From Notospermus geniculatus (Eukaryota; Nemertea; Pilidiophora; Heteronemertea; Lineidae), in the NCBI GenBank assembly GCA_002633025.1, contig NMRB01002021.1, forward strand, positions 29,559-93,558: a stretch of 64,000 nt of DNA, written 5' to 3'. A program made the translations under genes and the position numbers. Within the stretch, counting starts at the first letter, position 1, and each line of letters begins with the position of its first letter. The notes under the pieces are model-generated. The model was given only the letters and a program-made list of their open reading frames with translations. It had not been told where the DNA came from and did no database searches. Positions 52,911 to 63,982 of this stretch are shown in pieces.

Positions 52911-53472
52911 TAGTGCAGTGATGAAAAGAGCGCTAAGAACCACTGATTATCTCAGGATGCTGCAGATGAGGAAACCAAGGCAGCCAGCAGGTCCTTTTGT
53001 GGGAGGCTACATCAGCAATGAGTCTATTGGCAGTATTGAGTTTAGCCTATCGGGCTTCATTCACATTTTCTTAGCTCTGGAAGAACCAGTATGGTAGAGT
53101 TGTTTGTAGGTAGACAGGTTGTTAGAGATTTTCCTGCCTGTAGTAGTCAAGAATACATGGCTGACTAAGCCCCGGCCCACATGGTAGTGCCGTTGATCAC
53201 TTGAACGGAACAACATCGGTAAAACCGGTGGAGGAATGTGCCTAGATGGGATGCTCTTTACCTCAAGTGTTGGATAAACAATATAACCTTAAACATTGGT
53301 TTGATTCGATTAACTCTTTTTGGACATGTGGAAGGCAATTTTCCAGCTGGTCTGGACTTCCCTCTCTTTGACATTATCAGCCCCTTTTTGCCTTGCCCCT
53401 CCCCCCCCCATCTCAAATTGGAGCATTTTCATGTTGAATCTTACCAGATGAAGATATTGAGTGGCGTGGGAT

Positions 53473-53815
53473 CGAGTGGCATGGTCTAGTAGATAGCGAG
53501 ATGGACTCCAGATCGGAGGGTCCTGGGTTCGATTCCCAGTCCTGACCAAGAAAAAAAACATGCTCGCTTGTGACCTTGAGCAAGTCACTTTGCCTCACTT
53601 GCTTCACCCCACCCAGGTGTAAAAGGGGTACCTGGCTGGTAGTGATGGTCTATGTGAATGTTAAATCGGCTGCCAGGACTGTAATACTCCCCGGGGAGTG
53701 GCGATATGAAATTGGAATGAACGGGCCTATAGCTGGGATAATGTAATTATGTAAAGCTCATTGAGCAGTTACTGGGAATGCGCTATATAAGAACTCCGTT
53801 ATTATTATTATTATT
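53473..53815 (+). mobile_element. tRNA-derived SINE with MIR-like core, copy 3
   Basis: Same head, core (GACCTTGAGCAAGTCACTTT) and L2-like tail (GCGCTATATAAGAA) as 9491; ends in an ATT microsatellite. A segment of about 12 bp (AGTCCAAGAGTGCTG in copy 1) is deleted. Confidence 0.9.
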
Positions 53816-53831
53816 GACAACACTAACTTAA

Positions 53832-54930
53832 AGGAGCACGGTATGCGATCTCTTACCGGTATTTTGACTGCTGACGTAGAGGGAGCCACCCAGCGGCAGC
53901 AATACAAACTACAAAAAACCATTACAAATGTAGGGGAGTTTCACCTAATTTCGGCACCCTTATTTTTTGTCTCGAAATATCATGTCACTGTGTTTTATTT
54001 ATCTCGCAAAAGCACAAGATTTATGTACTAAATGTATTTGGAGGTAAAAACGAATAATTCGAGACCAATATCGCTACGTTTGATGAACAGATGCGTAAAA
54101 GATCAGAGTTTTAAAAATGATGAGCGAGATTTACAAAATTTTACCCAATTTCGGCACCCTCAACCCAATTTCGGCCCCTCTTTATTTTACTCAATAAACA
54201 GCTTGAATGTACCTGAAAGGGTTGACAAAGGACTTATTTCAGGAAAGATTGAGTTTAGAATGCATTTCCAACTTCAAAAGTTCAGAAAATCGCACCGGCA
54301 GGTCTGTTTTCACGATATGCTCATCTCAGGTGACCCGGTGACCTTTCCGCTCTCAACCAATCAGATTGCAGGAAACCCCGCCGGAATTGAGAGGAGGTGT
54401 TCTATTTTTAGACATGTGTTGGAAAATGCTATATTATGTTGTTATTATGGTAAATAAAGTGATGAACCATTGTTATTTATTTAATTTTATGTATATATTC
54501 AATGAAATAATTGTTTTCCAAGTTGCAATTGTAATTGGCTTGGATAAAATTAGCCTCGAAGTTGGCCTTTTCAAATTGTGAAATCTTGGTTGAAGCATCG
54601 TCTTGAACTCGAAATATGGCATGTTCGGAAAATATTTGCTGATGTCATTCACACGAAGAACCAATCAAAAGTCTTGTTACAAAGTGAAACTGGGATATCC
54701 ATGCTATTTATAGGACAGTGCTTCGTCATCAGGATGTGCCTTGTTTGCAGGATATAGCGTGTTGAAAAAGGGTGCCGAAATTAGGTCAAAGGCTGAAATT
54801 AGGTGAAACTCCCCTACGTAGTACATTAGATCCATTCGCCAATGACGTAGTTAGTCCCTGGGGTTGGAGAGTGGTGCTCACGGTGATGGTGGCGCCGGCT
54901 GTCGAGAAAAAGTGGCAATACTGGGCTCCT
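53832..54930. mobile_element. TTAA-flanked element, AGGAGCACGGTATTG family, copy 3, interrupted
   Basis: TTAA at 53828-53831 and 54931-54934. The left part to 53930 and the right part from 54817 align to copies 1 and 2; an 882-bp insertion separates them. Confidence 0.9.
53933..54814. mobile_element. TA-flanked insertion, GGGGAGTTTCACC ends
   Basis: GGGGAGTTTCACCTAATTTC is mirrored by GAAATTAGGTGAAACTCCCC; TA at 53931-53932 and 54815-54816. The uninterrupted target (ATGTACGTAG) is seen in copy 1 at about 28647. The interior has CAATTTCGGCACCC words and an unassigned frame at 54032-54457 that resembles no transposase I know. Confidence 0.9.
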
Positions 54931-56396
54931 TTAATACGACTCTATACCTTTGTTGACGAAAGCTTGACCACTGCTCTGTTGGACTCAGATTTGATTGGCC
55001 TTCAATCTGATCAAGCCTATGCCATGGGTGCCAAATCCATCAATCTTGACATTCAAGCCTATACATCAGCCTCCATGACCTCTATAATGACCCCTACAGC
55101 TCCAAGTCTACAACTCAATCATCAGGAAGCAGGTGTGAACTGTATCGCCCACTTCCGTTGCATTCCTAGGCCTGTATACCTTACCAGAAGCAGATTGCCT
55201 TCATAAATTAGGTCTATATCGCCCAGAGACTGCTTACAGATAATCTCGAGGTAGGCCTAACTATGTGGTCTTGAGGTAGAGTAGGCCTATAGAACATTTT
55301 CTCCAACATGAGAAGTAGTAATATTCTCAAAGACTTTGTATCACCTATGGACCTACAAGCTCCTACACCCATCCCATCAATGAACCTCGTTCTTGAACCA
55401 GCATCAGAAGGAATGCTCGGCTGTTAGAGCCTCCAGGAAGGAATGGTGTAACTCAGCAGGAGATGATGAAGAAACGAGATCTCACGGCCCCGGCCCGCTG
55501 CAATGCAAGAGACGGCTATTAGCATTTTTTTGGCGGGGGGGCATTTTAAGCAGATGAGCTCAACGGATTGATCTTCCGGCGTTGAAGCGGTGGGTAAGCT
55601 CTGAGATGCGATTTGAGGTCAAGTTCCTGCACTCTGAGACATGAACAAAATGATCTTTTATCCCATTTGATTTTGCTGAAAAAAACTTTTTTTGCACAAT
55701 TTGCCTGGGGGGGGAGCAAATGCCCCTATGCTAGGTACGGGCCGGTAAGGGAAGGGTCTACCCTTTTCTTCTGCACTGGATCATCTGAACTGCTCATGCA
55801 TTGACAGAAGCTGTCAAAGGTGACGATGGGCCTCTTTAACGTGATTGTTTTATGTAAACCGTTAAAGACCTTTTTACCCAGACATCTACAGAGGATACAT
55901 TGCCAACAGCCTTTGGTTTCCTCTCGCCATGAACTTGCCCACCCAAACCAAACCCCCCAAACTTGCCCACCCAAACCTGACAGCATATCTGTGCACTGTA
56001 AATGCACGTCGGCCAAATGCCTTCTCAAGGTGAAACAACTACGGAAGTGTTCCGATGCAGCGAGTGCACGCAAGCACATCATGATCAACACCTTTCCTCT
56101 ATCAGTTCGTTTGCATTAAAAGCTTGACTATGTTGTTTAGATTCCTTGGTTTGTTTCCATTGGAACCCAGATTAGAATCTTTTCTTTCTAAACGTAGATG
56201 AACTGCATGAACTATAAGTACCTTTGATATTGTTTGATACGAACCATATTTCAGAACCATATTTTGAATATGAAATATTCAAAATGTCTGCCATCAAAAG
56301 GAAGTTGGATTTCAAAAAGATGTATAATCAGATGGGTTATAAATCTAGGCATTATCTTCAATATCCAGGAATGTACTAAGGACCCACCCCACAGTA

Positions 56397-57115
56397 AGGG
56401 ACCATCTCAAACAGGGCTCACATTTGGGGGCGACGTGGGGCGAAAATTTCACCCCAAATCACCCAAAATAACTCCCAGGGAGACATAAAGTCGCCTAAAA
56501 AATTTTTTAGGGGAATATGATCCCCTCTGAAGCATTTTCTGCACCCCAAAATGCCCAAATCCTAAATGCCCTAAAATATCATCATGAAGTGTTAATTTCT
56601 TGCAAAGAGGCTGAAATCGAACAACTTTGTTAGATATGTCGTCCACAAACTTGTGAAGTCTCCCTCTTGAGAGTGAAGTCTCCCAAAATTTTGAGGAGGG
56701 AGACATTATTTTTCCCTAATTTTAGACCCAAGTGTGAGCCCTGCTCAAAATTGCTTGATGCCCAGAGAGACGAAATTTTTTCATATCTCTCTCTGGACCC
56801 CCTCCCCTTCTAATTGACGAAAAAAGTCATATGTCTGGCATCAACTCTTTTATTTTAGAATTACTTGGTGATTCTATGGAGGACCAGTAGGGTAACATGA
56901 TAATCTTCCTATTGGAATTTCTCTGGTTTCTTTCTTCTAATTTACACGTGATGATAATCTTCCTATATTGGAAGTTCTCTGGTTTCTTTCTTCTAATTTA
57001 CGCGTGATGCCAAAAGTTCTAAAAAAGAGGAAATTTTGGTCAGGAAAGTGCTGACCCCCTCCCCCCAGACGAAAAAATTTCGTCTCTGGGCATCAAGCAA
57101 TTTTGAGATGATCCC
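56397..57115. mobile_element. ATCTCAAAATTGCTTGATGC foldback, copy 2, interrupted and partly duplicated
   Basis: Outer ends AGGGACCATCTCAAA and TTTTGAGATGATCCCT. One nested element lies at 56412-56743. A segment of about 54 bp (GATAATCTTCCTAT...TTTACACGTGAT) is duplicated in tandem at 56899-57008, relative to one copy in the element at 34593. Confidence 0.85.
56412..56743. mobile_element. Nested CAGGGCTCAC element with 6-bp target duplication
   Basis: Ends CAGGGCTCACATTTGGG and CCCAAGTGTGAGCCCTG, flanked by CTCAAA at 56406-56411 and 56744-56749. Excision of the element plus one CTCAAA restores the outer element's sequence as at 34601. Confidence 0.93.
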
Positions 57116-57739
57116 TAAGAAACTGATGAGCGATAGTTTTATTAATACATTCAAATAAAAAATGATATGTTCTTTGAGAATCTCCTCTCTTGAGATTGTG
57201 ATAAGTTTCCTTCACTAGCAACAACTGCCAGAGTTACTGCTAATAAACTCATACTGAGGACCGAATGTTGTTTGGTTTCATTTTGAGTATGTAGCAAACG
57301 GCAGCATTCAGAACGTGATTTTAATAGCGTTGGATGTTTCCTGTGTGTGCGCATTTTATTATTACTCTGGTTCATAAGGGAAGACTTGAAAATGTGATGA
57401 AAAATAGTGGTGTGTGACTGCATGATATCATTTCAAGTGTTTTTCTGCAGCTTTTGGATATTGCTATGACATAGTTTCGTTGGCGAAGACTTGCAGTCGC
57501 AATTTTGTATGTGTTATTGATTGCCGGTAGTTGTATTTTATTGCTTTGGATGAGCAGATTCAATTTCGACATTTCGGAGACAAAGCTGGTGTGGCATGAC
57601 ATGCTCTCTTGATTTCACTGATATATCTTGTCTCGGTGACCAATATCAAAAATTCATAAGCGAGCAATATGAATTTTTGCCGATATCCAACATAGAGCAC
57701 AAAGAATGACAGACAAAATTCTTCTGGGATCTATACCAG

Positions 57740-57805
57740 AAAGTGCCTGAGGAAGACACCGGTTGGGGTCGAAAATTTGCGAAATTCGGAGACAACTTTT
57801 GTCTC
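57740..57805 (+). repeat. Copy of the TGAGGAAGAC...GAAAATTTGCGAAAT motif
   Basis: GTGCCTGAGGAAGACACCGG and GGTCGAAAATTTGCGAAATT match one arm of the palindrome at 43985-44160; a shorter relative (GCCTGAGGAAGAGTCGAAAA) is at about 38886. Confidence 0.65.
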
Positions 57806-57832
57806 GGTGACCAGTGCACTTGAGAGGAAATA

Positions 57833-57995
57833 GAGGCTATGCACATGACGTTATCAGCGAGGTGACGCCATGTTGGGTGGAACGTTGTGACATGCTGACG
57901 CAGTGCATCTAACCACGTGCTCCGTCCATTTTCCATCCAACACGTGGCGTCATACCCATTGATGATGTCATTTGATGACGTCAGTGCATCGCCTC
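57833..57995. mobile_element. TA-flanked MITE, TGACGTCA-containing family, copy 2
   Basis: Ends GAGGCTATGCACATGACGT and ACGTCAGTGCATCGCCTC, TA at 57831-57832 and 57996-57997. The inner ACGCCATGTTGGGTGGA is mirrored by TCCAACACGTGGCGT. Confidence 0.85.
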
Positions 57996-58845
57996 TATAC
58001 CGAATGAACTCCTTGATAAGTGCCTTGTCCAAGGACGCACAAAGTTATTCAAGTTTTGACTTAACTTTCATGCAGTGTTGACAGTGTTCTGAAGTATGCA
58101 CAGGTAGATTCTTGGACGTCTTTTCTGGATTTCATTTATTCTTATTCCTATTTGCTGGATAAATTGCCGTGATTTCCAGCTCAGTTGCAACTTAGGATAA
58201 TTCTGTCATTAGCGGGACAATCTGAGAACGGATGATTTCGCGTCGAAGTGATTCGTACATAAATCAATGAGTGCCAAACGCTTGACTATCGGGACCCTCC
58301 ATCGATAGCGCAACCTTGGCCGATAATCACATGCATAATGAGCGATTCATGGGGACTCACTTTCACTCGAGAGTGAAGTGATTGCAGCAGCCAAATGGAT
58401 TGTGCAGAATACAGCTCGGACGTGATACGGGACGATGTAACTGCGCAGTCACCTTCGACATGAGGGAACGGAATTTTTTTCTCGGGTGTTCGGATTAAAT
58501 CGCAACTGTGGAGTCAAAAAAGACGTATTTGATGGCAAGTGCCCACCAGCCAGCCATGGTTTGTACCGTTTCTTGTTTCTCTCCGTATCGATTGGTGGAT
58601 TAATACGTTGTTGAGCACGCTATTTTCATCCCGCGGGGCAATCACTGATCATGGTGATTTCGTTAATGGAATCGCGTTTCATTTCTCCTGTGGTTTCCTC
58701 TTAATTTCTTTTAGTTTCTCACATGATGTTGAAGCAATTGTGTGAGATTCCCTCTCTTAATTGTTGTGTCTACCATATTATTTTCCTTTGTTTTCCTGTC
58801 TTATCCGTGTCTGCTGACATTTTGAAGATTCTTACAATCTCCCTA

Positions 58846-58905
58846 ATGGAATCAGGAAACTCGATCATGGAATCCATGGAATCAGGAAACTCGATCATGG
58901 AATCC
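58846..58905. repeat. Exact 30-bp tandem duplication
   Basis: ATGGAATCAGGAAACTCGAT followed by CATGGAATCC occurs twice head to tail. Confidence 0.88.
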
Positions 58906-59476
58906 AAATTCTCCTTCTGAAGAAACTCTTCTACTTTTTTCCTCAAGATTGACAGGTGTCTTGTTTATGGAACACAGAGACAATCCTCTGATTTAGTGGT
59001 TATGATAAAAGTCCTTGTGTTGGCATCTTCAGAAATTGCTTTCAAAGATTTTCCATGATAAAACCACACCTAGGGTTCTGTTCTTTCAAAGTACATGAGC
59101 TAATAGCTAAACTGCAACTTCAGATCATCATAGATACCACCCCACCAGCTAGGTAGGCCTACCTCTAGATGTCAGATGGGAAGCGATGTTTTGTTCTTGT
59201 GTGTGAAACAGATTCAGACTTGTTGGCCTTCCTTGCTTAAGGCACTTTTCATGTTACCTGCAGTTACTAAAACTTCTTTCAAAAGACTTCTGCCATCCTG
59301 TAAGGCATACATCTTGGCTACAGCTCCGGAAGTCCTACAGGCTGAACGTGTACCATAGAATTGGACTTAAGACATCACTTCAGGTAGGAGAATGTCCAGC
59401 TCACTTTGGCCGGGTGGGTGGTAAACCTATATTGAATATGTGTCTCTTCATTGCATAAACTGATTAGACCTAAGCT

Positions 59477-59635
59477 TAAGTGGCCTATCCACGTGCAATA
59501 TTATTGCACAATATGAGGATCAAAATGGGGAATATTATTGCCAATCTTTCTCCCATCCGTTATGGCAGAAGCACATGACACCCATTTTGGGCCCCATATT
59601 GTGCAATAATATTGTACCGTGGAAAAACCGCTTTA
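59477..59635. mobile_element. Palindromic MITE, CAATATTATTGCACAATATG family, copy 2
   Basis: CAATATTATTGCACAATATG and AGGATCAAAATGGG are shared with 19732, and the right arm CCCCATATTGTGCAATAATA mirrors them. The outer ends are less conserved. Confidence 0.83.
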
Positions 59636-60018
59636 AGTGGTTTTTCCACGGTAGAATGCAGAATGACATGGCTAGTTGGTGAACCTCCCCGTCGATTGGT
59701 TATCGTGATCTCCCAGGGTGCTGCCAGCGATGTACCATGCACTTTTACACGCCAGACATTTCTCCTTGGGTTCCTTCCCAAGTACGTCTGCTGAGTCCAC
59801 TCCAATGATGTACAGTTATGTTGACATCCTGTCAGAATCCCACTGTCATTATTTATCTGGATGTCCTTAGATATGTCTTCCTTGGGTTGTCTTCTTGGAT
59901 GATGAGGTTCTTGCATGAGCTCCTCTAATACTGCACCATCATCTATCATGTGATGTGGCATTGGACTACTCACTTAACTCTTGCAGTAGCAGAAGATGGT
60001 TGCTGTGCCAGCTGAATA

Positions 60019-60231
60019 GAGGTTTCCCATGTGACGTCATAAAGTCCACGCTGGATGTCAAATTGACCACGTGTTTCCTGAAGGAACGTCACGATGACGC
60101 AATGGCGTTATTTCGTGTGCTGTCACGTCACGTCAGGGGTGAGGTCAATCCACGTGTAGCACCCTGTTGATGCCAGTTTGCGTCATTTTGACGTCCAGTC
60201 ACATGATTTGATGACGTCAGTGGGATTCATC
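60019..60231. mobile_element. TA-flanked MITE, TGACGTCA-containing family, copy 3
   Basis: Ends GAGGTTTCCCATGTGACGTCA and TGACGTCAGTGGGATTCATC (17-20 bp pairs with mismatches). TA at 60017-60018 and 60232-60233. It directly abuts the next element. Confidence 0.78.
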
Positions 60232-60235
60232 TATA

Positions 60236-60405
60236 GGAGCAGTCAGCCGCGCGTATTGCCAAAAGATGGCAGCAAAGTTCTAGCAGACCAATACAAAGGA
60301 GAATCCACGTGGTTCATCTTGGTGCTCGATCAAGAATGAATGGGTCCGCTATATGCATTGAATTGGGCCGTAGTGACACCTATTGGTCAACTCACTGACA
60401 GCTCC
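60236..60405. mobile_element. TA-flanked MITE, GGAGCAGTCAG family, copy 2
   Basis: GGAGCAGTCAGCCGCG at the left, TGACAGCTCC at the right, TA at 60234-60235 and 60406-60407. Interior shared with 6576-6730 (AAGATGGCAGCAAAGTTCTA, AATTGGGCCGTAGTGACACC). Confidence 0.85.
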
Positions 60406-60457
60406 TATTGAAACATCTCTGAAGTCAGCAGCACACTAGGCGATACTGCAAGTGATT

Positions 60458-60831
60458 TAATGAGGATGGCGTTATTTTTTTATCCCGACAGGTCGGCGCT
60501 GCGAGCGATGTGACCTGAGCGACGTCATTGACGTCATTTTAGGTGTTGACGTTGCGTCATGAGAAAATGACCTGTATATTTTTCTACAGAAATAATGACA
60601 CGAAAACGTTGCTATTATCGCCATCGTGTCTCTTATTTTAAGAAAAAACGTAATGAGATTAAAAGAAAATTTCATCTGCTACACGATGATGTAAGTTTTA
60701 CTCTCGGGTGACCAAAACAAACGGGTTATTTTCATGCCAGAAATAAATGGAAATAACGTTAGAAAAACGACATTTTGGTCACAACGCTCGCAGCGACGCC
60801 GTGTGGTACTAGTACTACGCCGTCCTAATTG
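60458..60831. mobile_element. MITE, CAATGRGGAACCCGC family, copy 3
   Basis: Same interior as 30609 (TTTATCCCGACAGGTCGGCG, GTTGACGTTGCGTCATGA). The ends have diverged to AATGAGGATGGCG / CGCCGTCCTAATTG. Confidence 0.8.
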
Positions 60832-61078
60832 CCACCTATCTTCTCACCAGCCACCACAGACTGACGATATTGGTTTTGGTATCATTTGATATTGGGCGAT
60901 CATCGCTGGTGAGAAGATTCCACGCATCGCTGTCCAGCACATACCTGGCATCAACAGCCGATTTTGCTCGGTGGTGATCAGATCACTTGCGATATCGCCT
61001 GGTGTGCTGCTGACTTTATAGAAGCAGAAACCGGCCACTGTGTGCCAGCTGAATTGAAACATCTATTTGAACCTTCAA

Positions 61079-61335
61079 GAGCCTGATAGCCTAGTGGTAT
61101 CACGTCCGCTTAGCAAGCGGCAGGTCCTGGGTTCGAATCTAGCCCGGGCCGTATGGGATTTCGTTCCCGGCTCTTCAGTCCATCGCATGGGACAGTAAGC
61201 CATGGTGCCTTGTACCTTGTGTCTTTGCAAGGGCAAGTAAAATACCGGTACCCCATCCAAGTGAGGAACACGAGTAGCTTGTGATGGCCTCCTCCGTACT
61301 TACCAGGGCCAATAATGCTATAGCGTCGGCCGTGA
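61079..61335 (+). mobile_element. SINE with tRNA-Ala-like head
   Basis: AGCCTAGTGGTATCACG (A box), an anticodon-stem-like TCCGC-TTAGCAA-GCGG with AGC in the anticodon position, and GGTTCGAATCTAGCC (B box). A body follows (CTTTGCAAGGGCAAGTAAAA), so it is a tRNA-derived repeat and not a functional tRNA gene. Confidence 0.75.
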
Positions 61336-61932
61336 CGGAAAAATGAAATACAGAATACCTTCAGATGGTTACGGGCTGACAACTTTTTCATCTCCTTTGG
61401 TTTTTCTCTACTTTGTGATCCAATTATCTCAGTGCAGACTTTGTTAATTTTCGTTGCTTGTTGATAAAAAGAAAAGAAATATTGTTGCCCTGGGCTAACA
61501 GCAATCTGCCAAAAATCTCATCGAGCATGGAAAACGGCATCCCTTCCGATAAGTCCACAATCCATGCATAAAACATTAGATTTTCCATTATCATCATGCA
61601 GGCTGTCATTCCAAGGGTCGTACATTTCTGGGCAGCAATGAGGCAATCATGGCGATGCTAGGTGACGGTGCTGGTGAATTTGCATCCGTAAATCGCTGCA
61701 CTTGTCGCTGGAGGAAACGGTGGATGAAGGGTTGGCAGGTCCGTGAATGGAGGTACGCCTTGAGGGAGATTGTTGAGGCAGTTCTTGCCTGTAAGACTCT
61801 AAGCTGAGACTTTCCTATCATTCTCAGGGCCGTATGCTCGGGTCGGACTTTAGCCTAAAGTATAGCTGACCTCTGAACGATTTGTCGCCGTATCTTCTTC
61901 ACAGCTCTAGCCACCTGGCCAGACAAATACTA

Positions 61933-62364
61933 TTCTCCATTCCAATTCCGATTGGCGCGAGATTTATCAACGATAGCTCCGCAACGGCTGGGCCGATTTT
62001 AATGAAACATACGTCAATCGACTTGTCTTTCTTGGCGGTACAGCCATCATCACTGTCATTTTGCCGAAAAACGTGACAGAAAAAAGTTCTTTCACAAATC
62101 ACAGCTCGTGTTTATGGCCGAAATGGCGGCCATTTTGAAATGACGCAATGCATCGCACACGTGTAAACTGCACTGAACAGCATAGCGAAATGAAATGGGT
62201 TTTGAGAAAGGGATCCGTTATGCAGGCCTTGCGCAAAAAATGAAGATAGCAGAAAGATACCGGCAAGAAAGACAAGTTAATTGATGTATGGTATGTCAAA
62301 TTTGACCCAGCCGTTGCGGAGATATCGGCTGAAAACCTCGCGCCACTGGGATTTGGAATGAACT
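61933..62364. mobile_element. TA-flanked MITE, CAGTTCATTCC family, copy 2
   Basis: Alignable end to end with 39603-40034 and of equal length, 432 bp. TA at 61931-61932 and 62365-62366. The left end (TTCTCCATTCC) is mutated; the right end GGAATGAACTG is intact. Confidence 0.87.
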
Positions 62365-63115
62365 GTATAAGTGATATACAGCACTAATTTATGGGAAGAA
62401 CCCACCGTCTTCTCATTCCGTCCATCTCCATCATCCCGACTATTGTCATCACCATCTCGTCCTTCTCATCATCATCATTCAGAAGATCAAGAAGGTAGCT
62501 GGTCTTCAATATCGACGACACGGGTGCGAAACTGAGAAGTTGTGTATACCAACCACATGGCCATATACGCATCACGTGTGAACACGTCACTTAAGTCGCC
62601 AACGCGTCGCATTAACACGTTACGCTCTACACTATACGCCCTATGAATGCCCGTGTGAACGAGGCCTTAGAAGAAAGAGAACATGCACAAAGAACACCAA
62701 ACCTACTGCTGATAAAAATTACTTCCTTTTGATTGCAATCATCAATGTTGACAAAGAGCAATACGAAATAAGGATATGTCAACAGGACATTACAGCCACC
62801 ATGATTACCTCAACCAACCAGTAATGGGTGCTGTCCAGTGTTGGGCCACCATAAATGTAACAACAATCACAACAATAGAACATTAACGACTGTGATATGT
62901 TCCTGACAGGAACCTGATTGCTTTTTTGTTGGCTTTCTCAAGATGGCCGCTGCTCGTAACTGATGAAGTATCCAGTGTGGGTTGACATAATCTTTGAGAG
63001 ATTCTTATATGAAGGGGTGAGTTTTGTGGAATGATTCTGTGGAGAGTGCTCTATGCTGAAAGGTACTCGGTGAAGTGTTCGTCAGAGTATGTGATTGACT
63101 GGTTATAAATAATAC

Positions 63116-63460
63116 CTGTAATAATAATAATGCCGTTCTTATATAGCACATTTCCAGTGAATCGGCTCAATACGCTTTACATTATTATGACCCCAGCTAT
63201 AGGTCTGTTCATTCCAATTTTCATTTTTCCACTCCCTGGGTAGTAGGCCTAGGCCTACGCTCTTGGACTAACATTCACATAGACCATCACTACCAGCCAG
63301 GTACCCCTTTTACACGTGGGTGGGGTGAAGCAAGTGAGGCAGAGTGACTTGCTCAAGGTCACAAGCGAGCGTCTTTTTTTCTTGGTCAGGACTGGGAATC
63401 GAACCCGGGACCCTCTGATCAGGAGCCCGTCTCGCTAACCACTAGACCACGCCGCTCCTC
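63116..63460 (-). mobile_element. tRNA-derived SINE with MIR-like core, copy 4
   Basis: Minus-strand copy of the 9491 family: microsatellite tail at 63116-63131, core near 63330-63365 (complement of GACCTTGAGCAAGTCAC), head ending at 63460. About 30 bp is missing near 63245. Confidence 0.9.
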
Positions 63461-63982
63461 AAGTTGCCGTGGAAATGGACGATAATTTTCTGACTTGAGT
63501 GTCGGACGGTTAACTGATGGTTGACTGATATCCTTGAAGCATTGTTTGAAGAAGCAAAAGAGAATGTTCTGTGAATCTGTAGGTATACAACTCGGGAGAT
63601 AGCAGAATGCACGTTTGACTGATCAATCACTTTAACCTACCAATAGAACCAATTCTTCAGCTCTGATTTCAGTGTCGATATAATTATCTTTCACTAGCTA
63701 GTACTGTGCATGCTTTGTACTGTGAACTGGTCAGCTTAGGGTGAAATGAAATGTACAGGTACAAAACCACTCATGTATGTTCCAGAGCAGCGTAAAGATA
63801 GCCACCTTGTAACTTCTTGAAGCAAGAGGTGAGAAAGGCAGTGATACTACCACACCCTGTTGCTATATGCTTCATGCAGGCCCTGGCACTGCTGAGCATG
63901 CTTGTAACAGCAAAGGCCCTCGTGCAAAAACTTCTGCAGGCATTTTTCACTTCCCAGGGCCGTATTTATAACTTTTTGGTCC

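Noticed and set aside
54032-54457. 141-codon frame inside the GGGGAGTTTCACC element
   Set aside because: No DDE or helix-turn-helix pattern of Tc1/mariner or other transposases is visible; probably a chance frame in AT-rich DNA.
54772-55206. 144-codon frame downstream of the TTAA element
   Set aside because: It starts inside two transposable elements; the part beyond 54940 has no recognisable domain and no splice support.
59560-59973. Minus-strand frame of 137 codons at 59560-59973
   Set aside because: Composition is protein-like in part, but it overlaps a MITE at one end, has no visible splice context and matches no family I know.
61081-61150. tRNA-Ala gene
   Set aside because: The cloverleaf is imperfect and a SINE body follows directly; better explained as a tRNA-derived SINE head.
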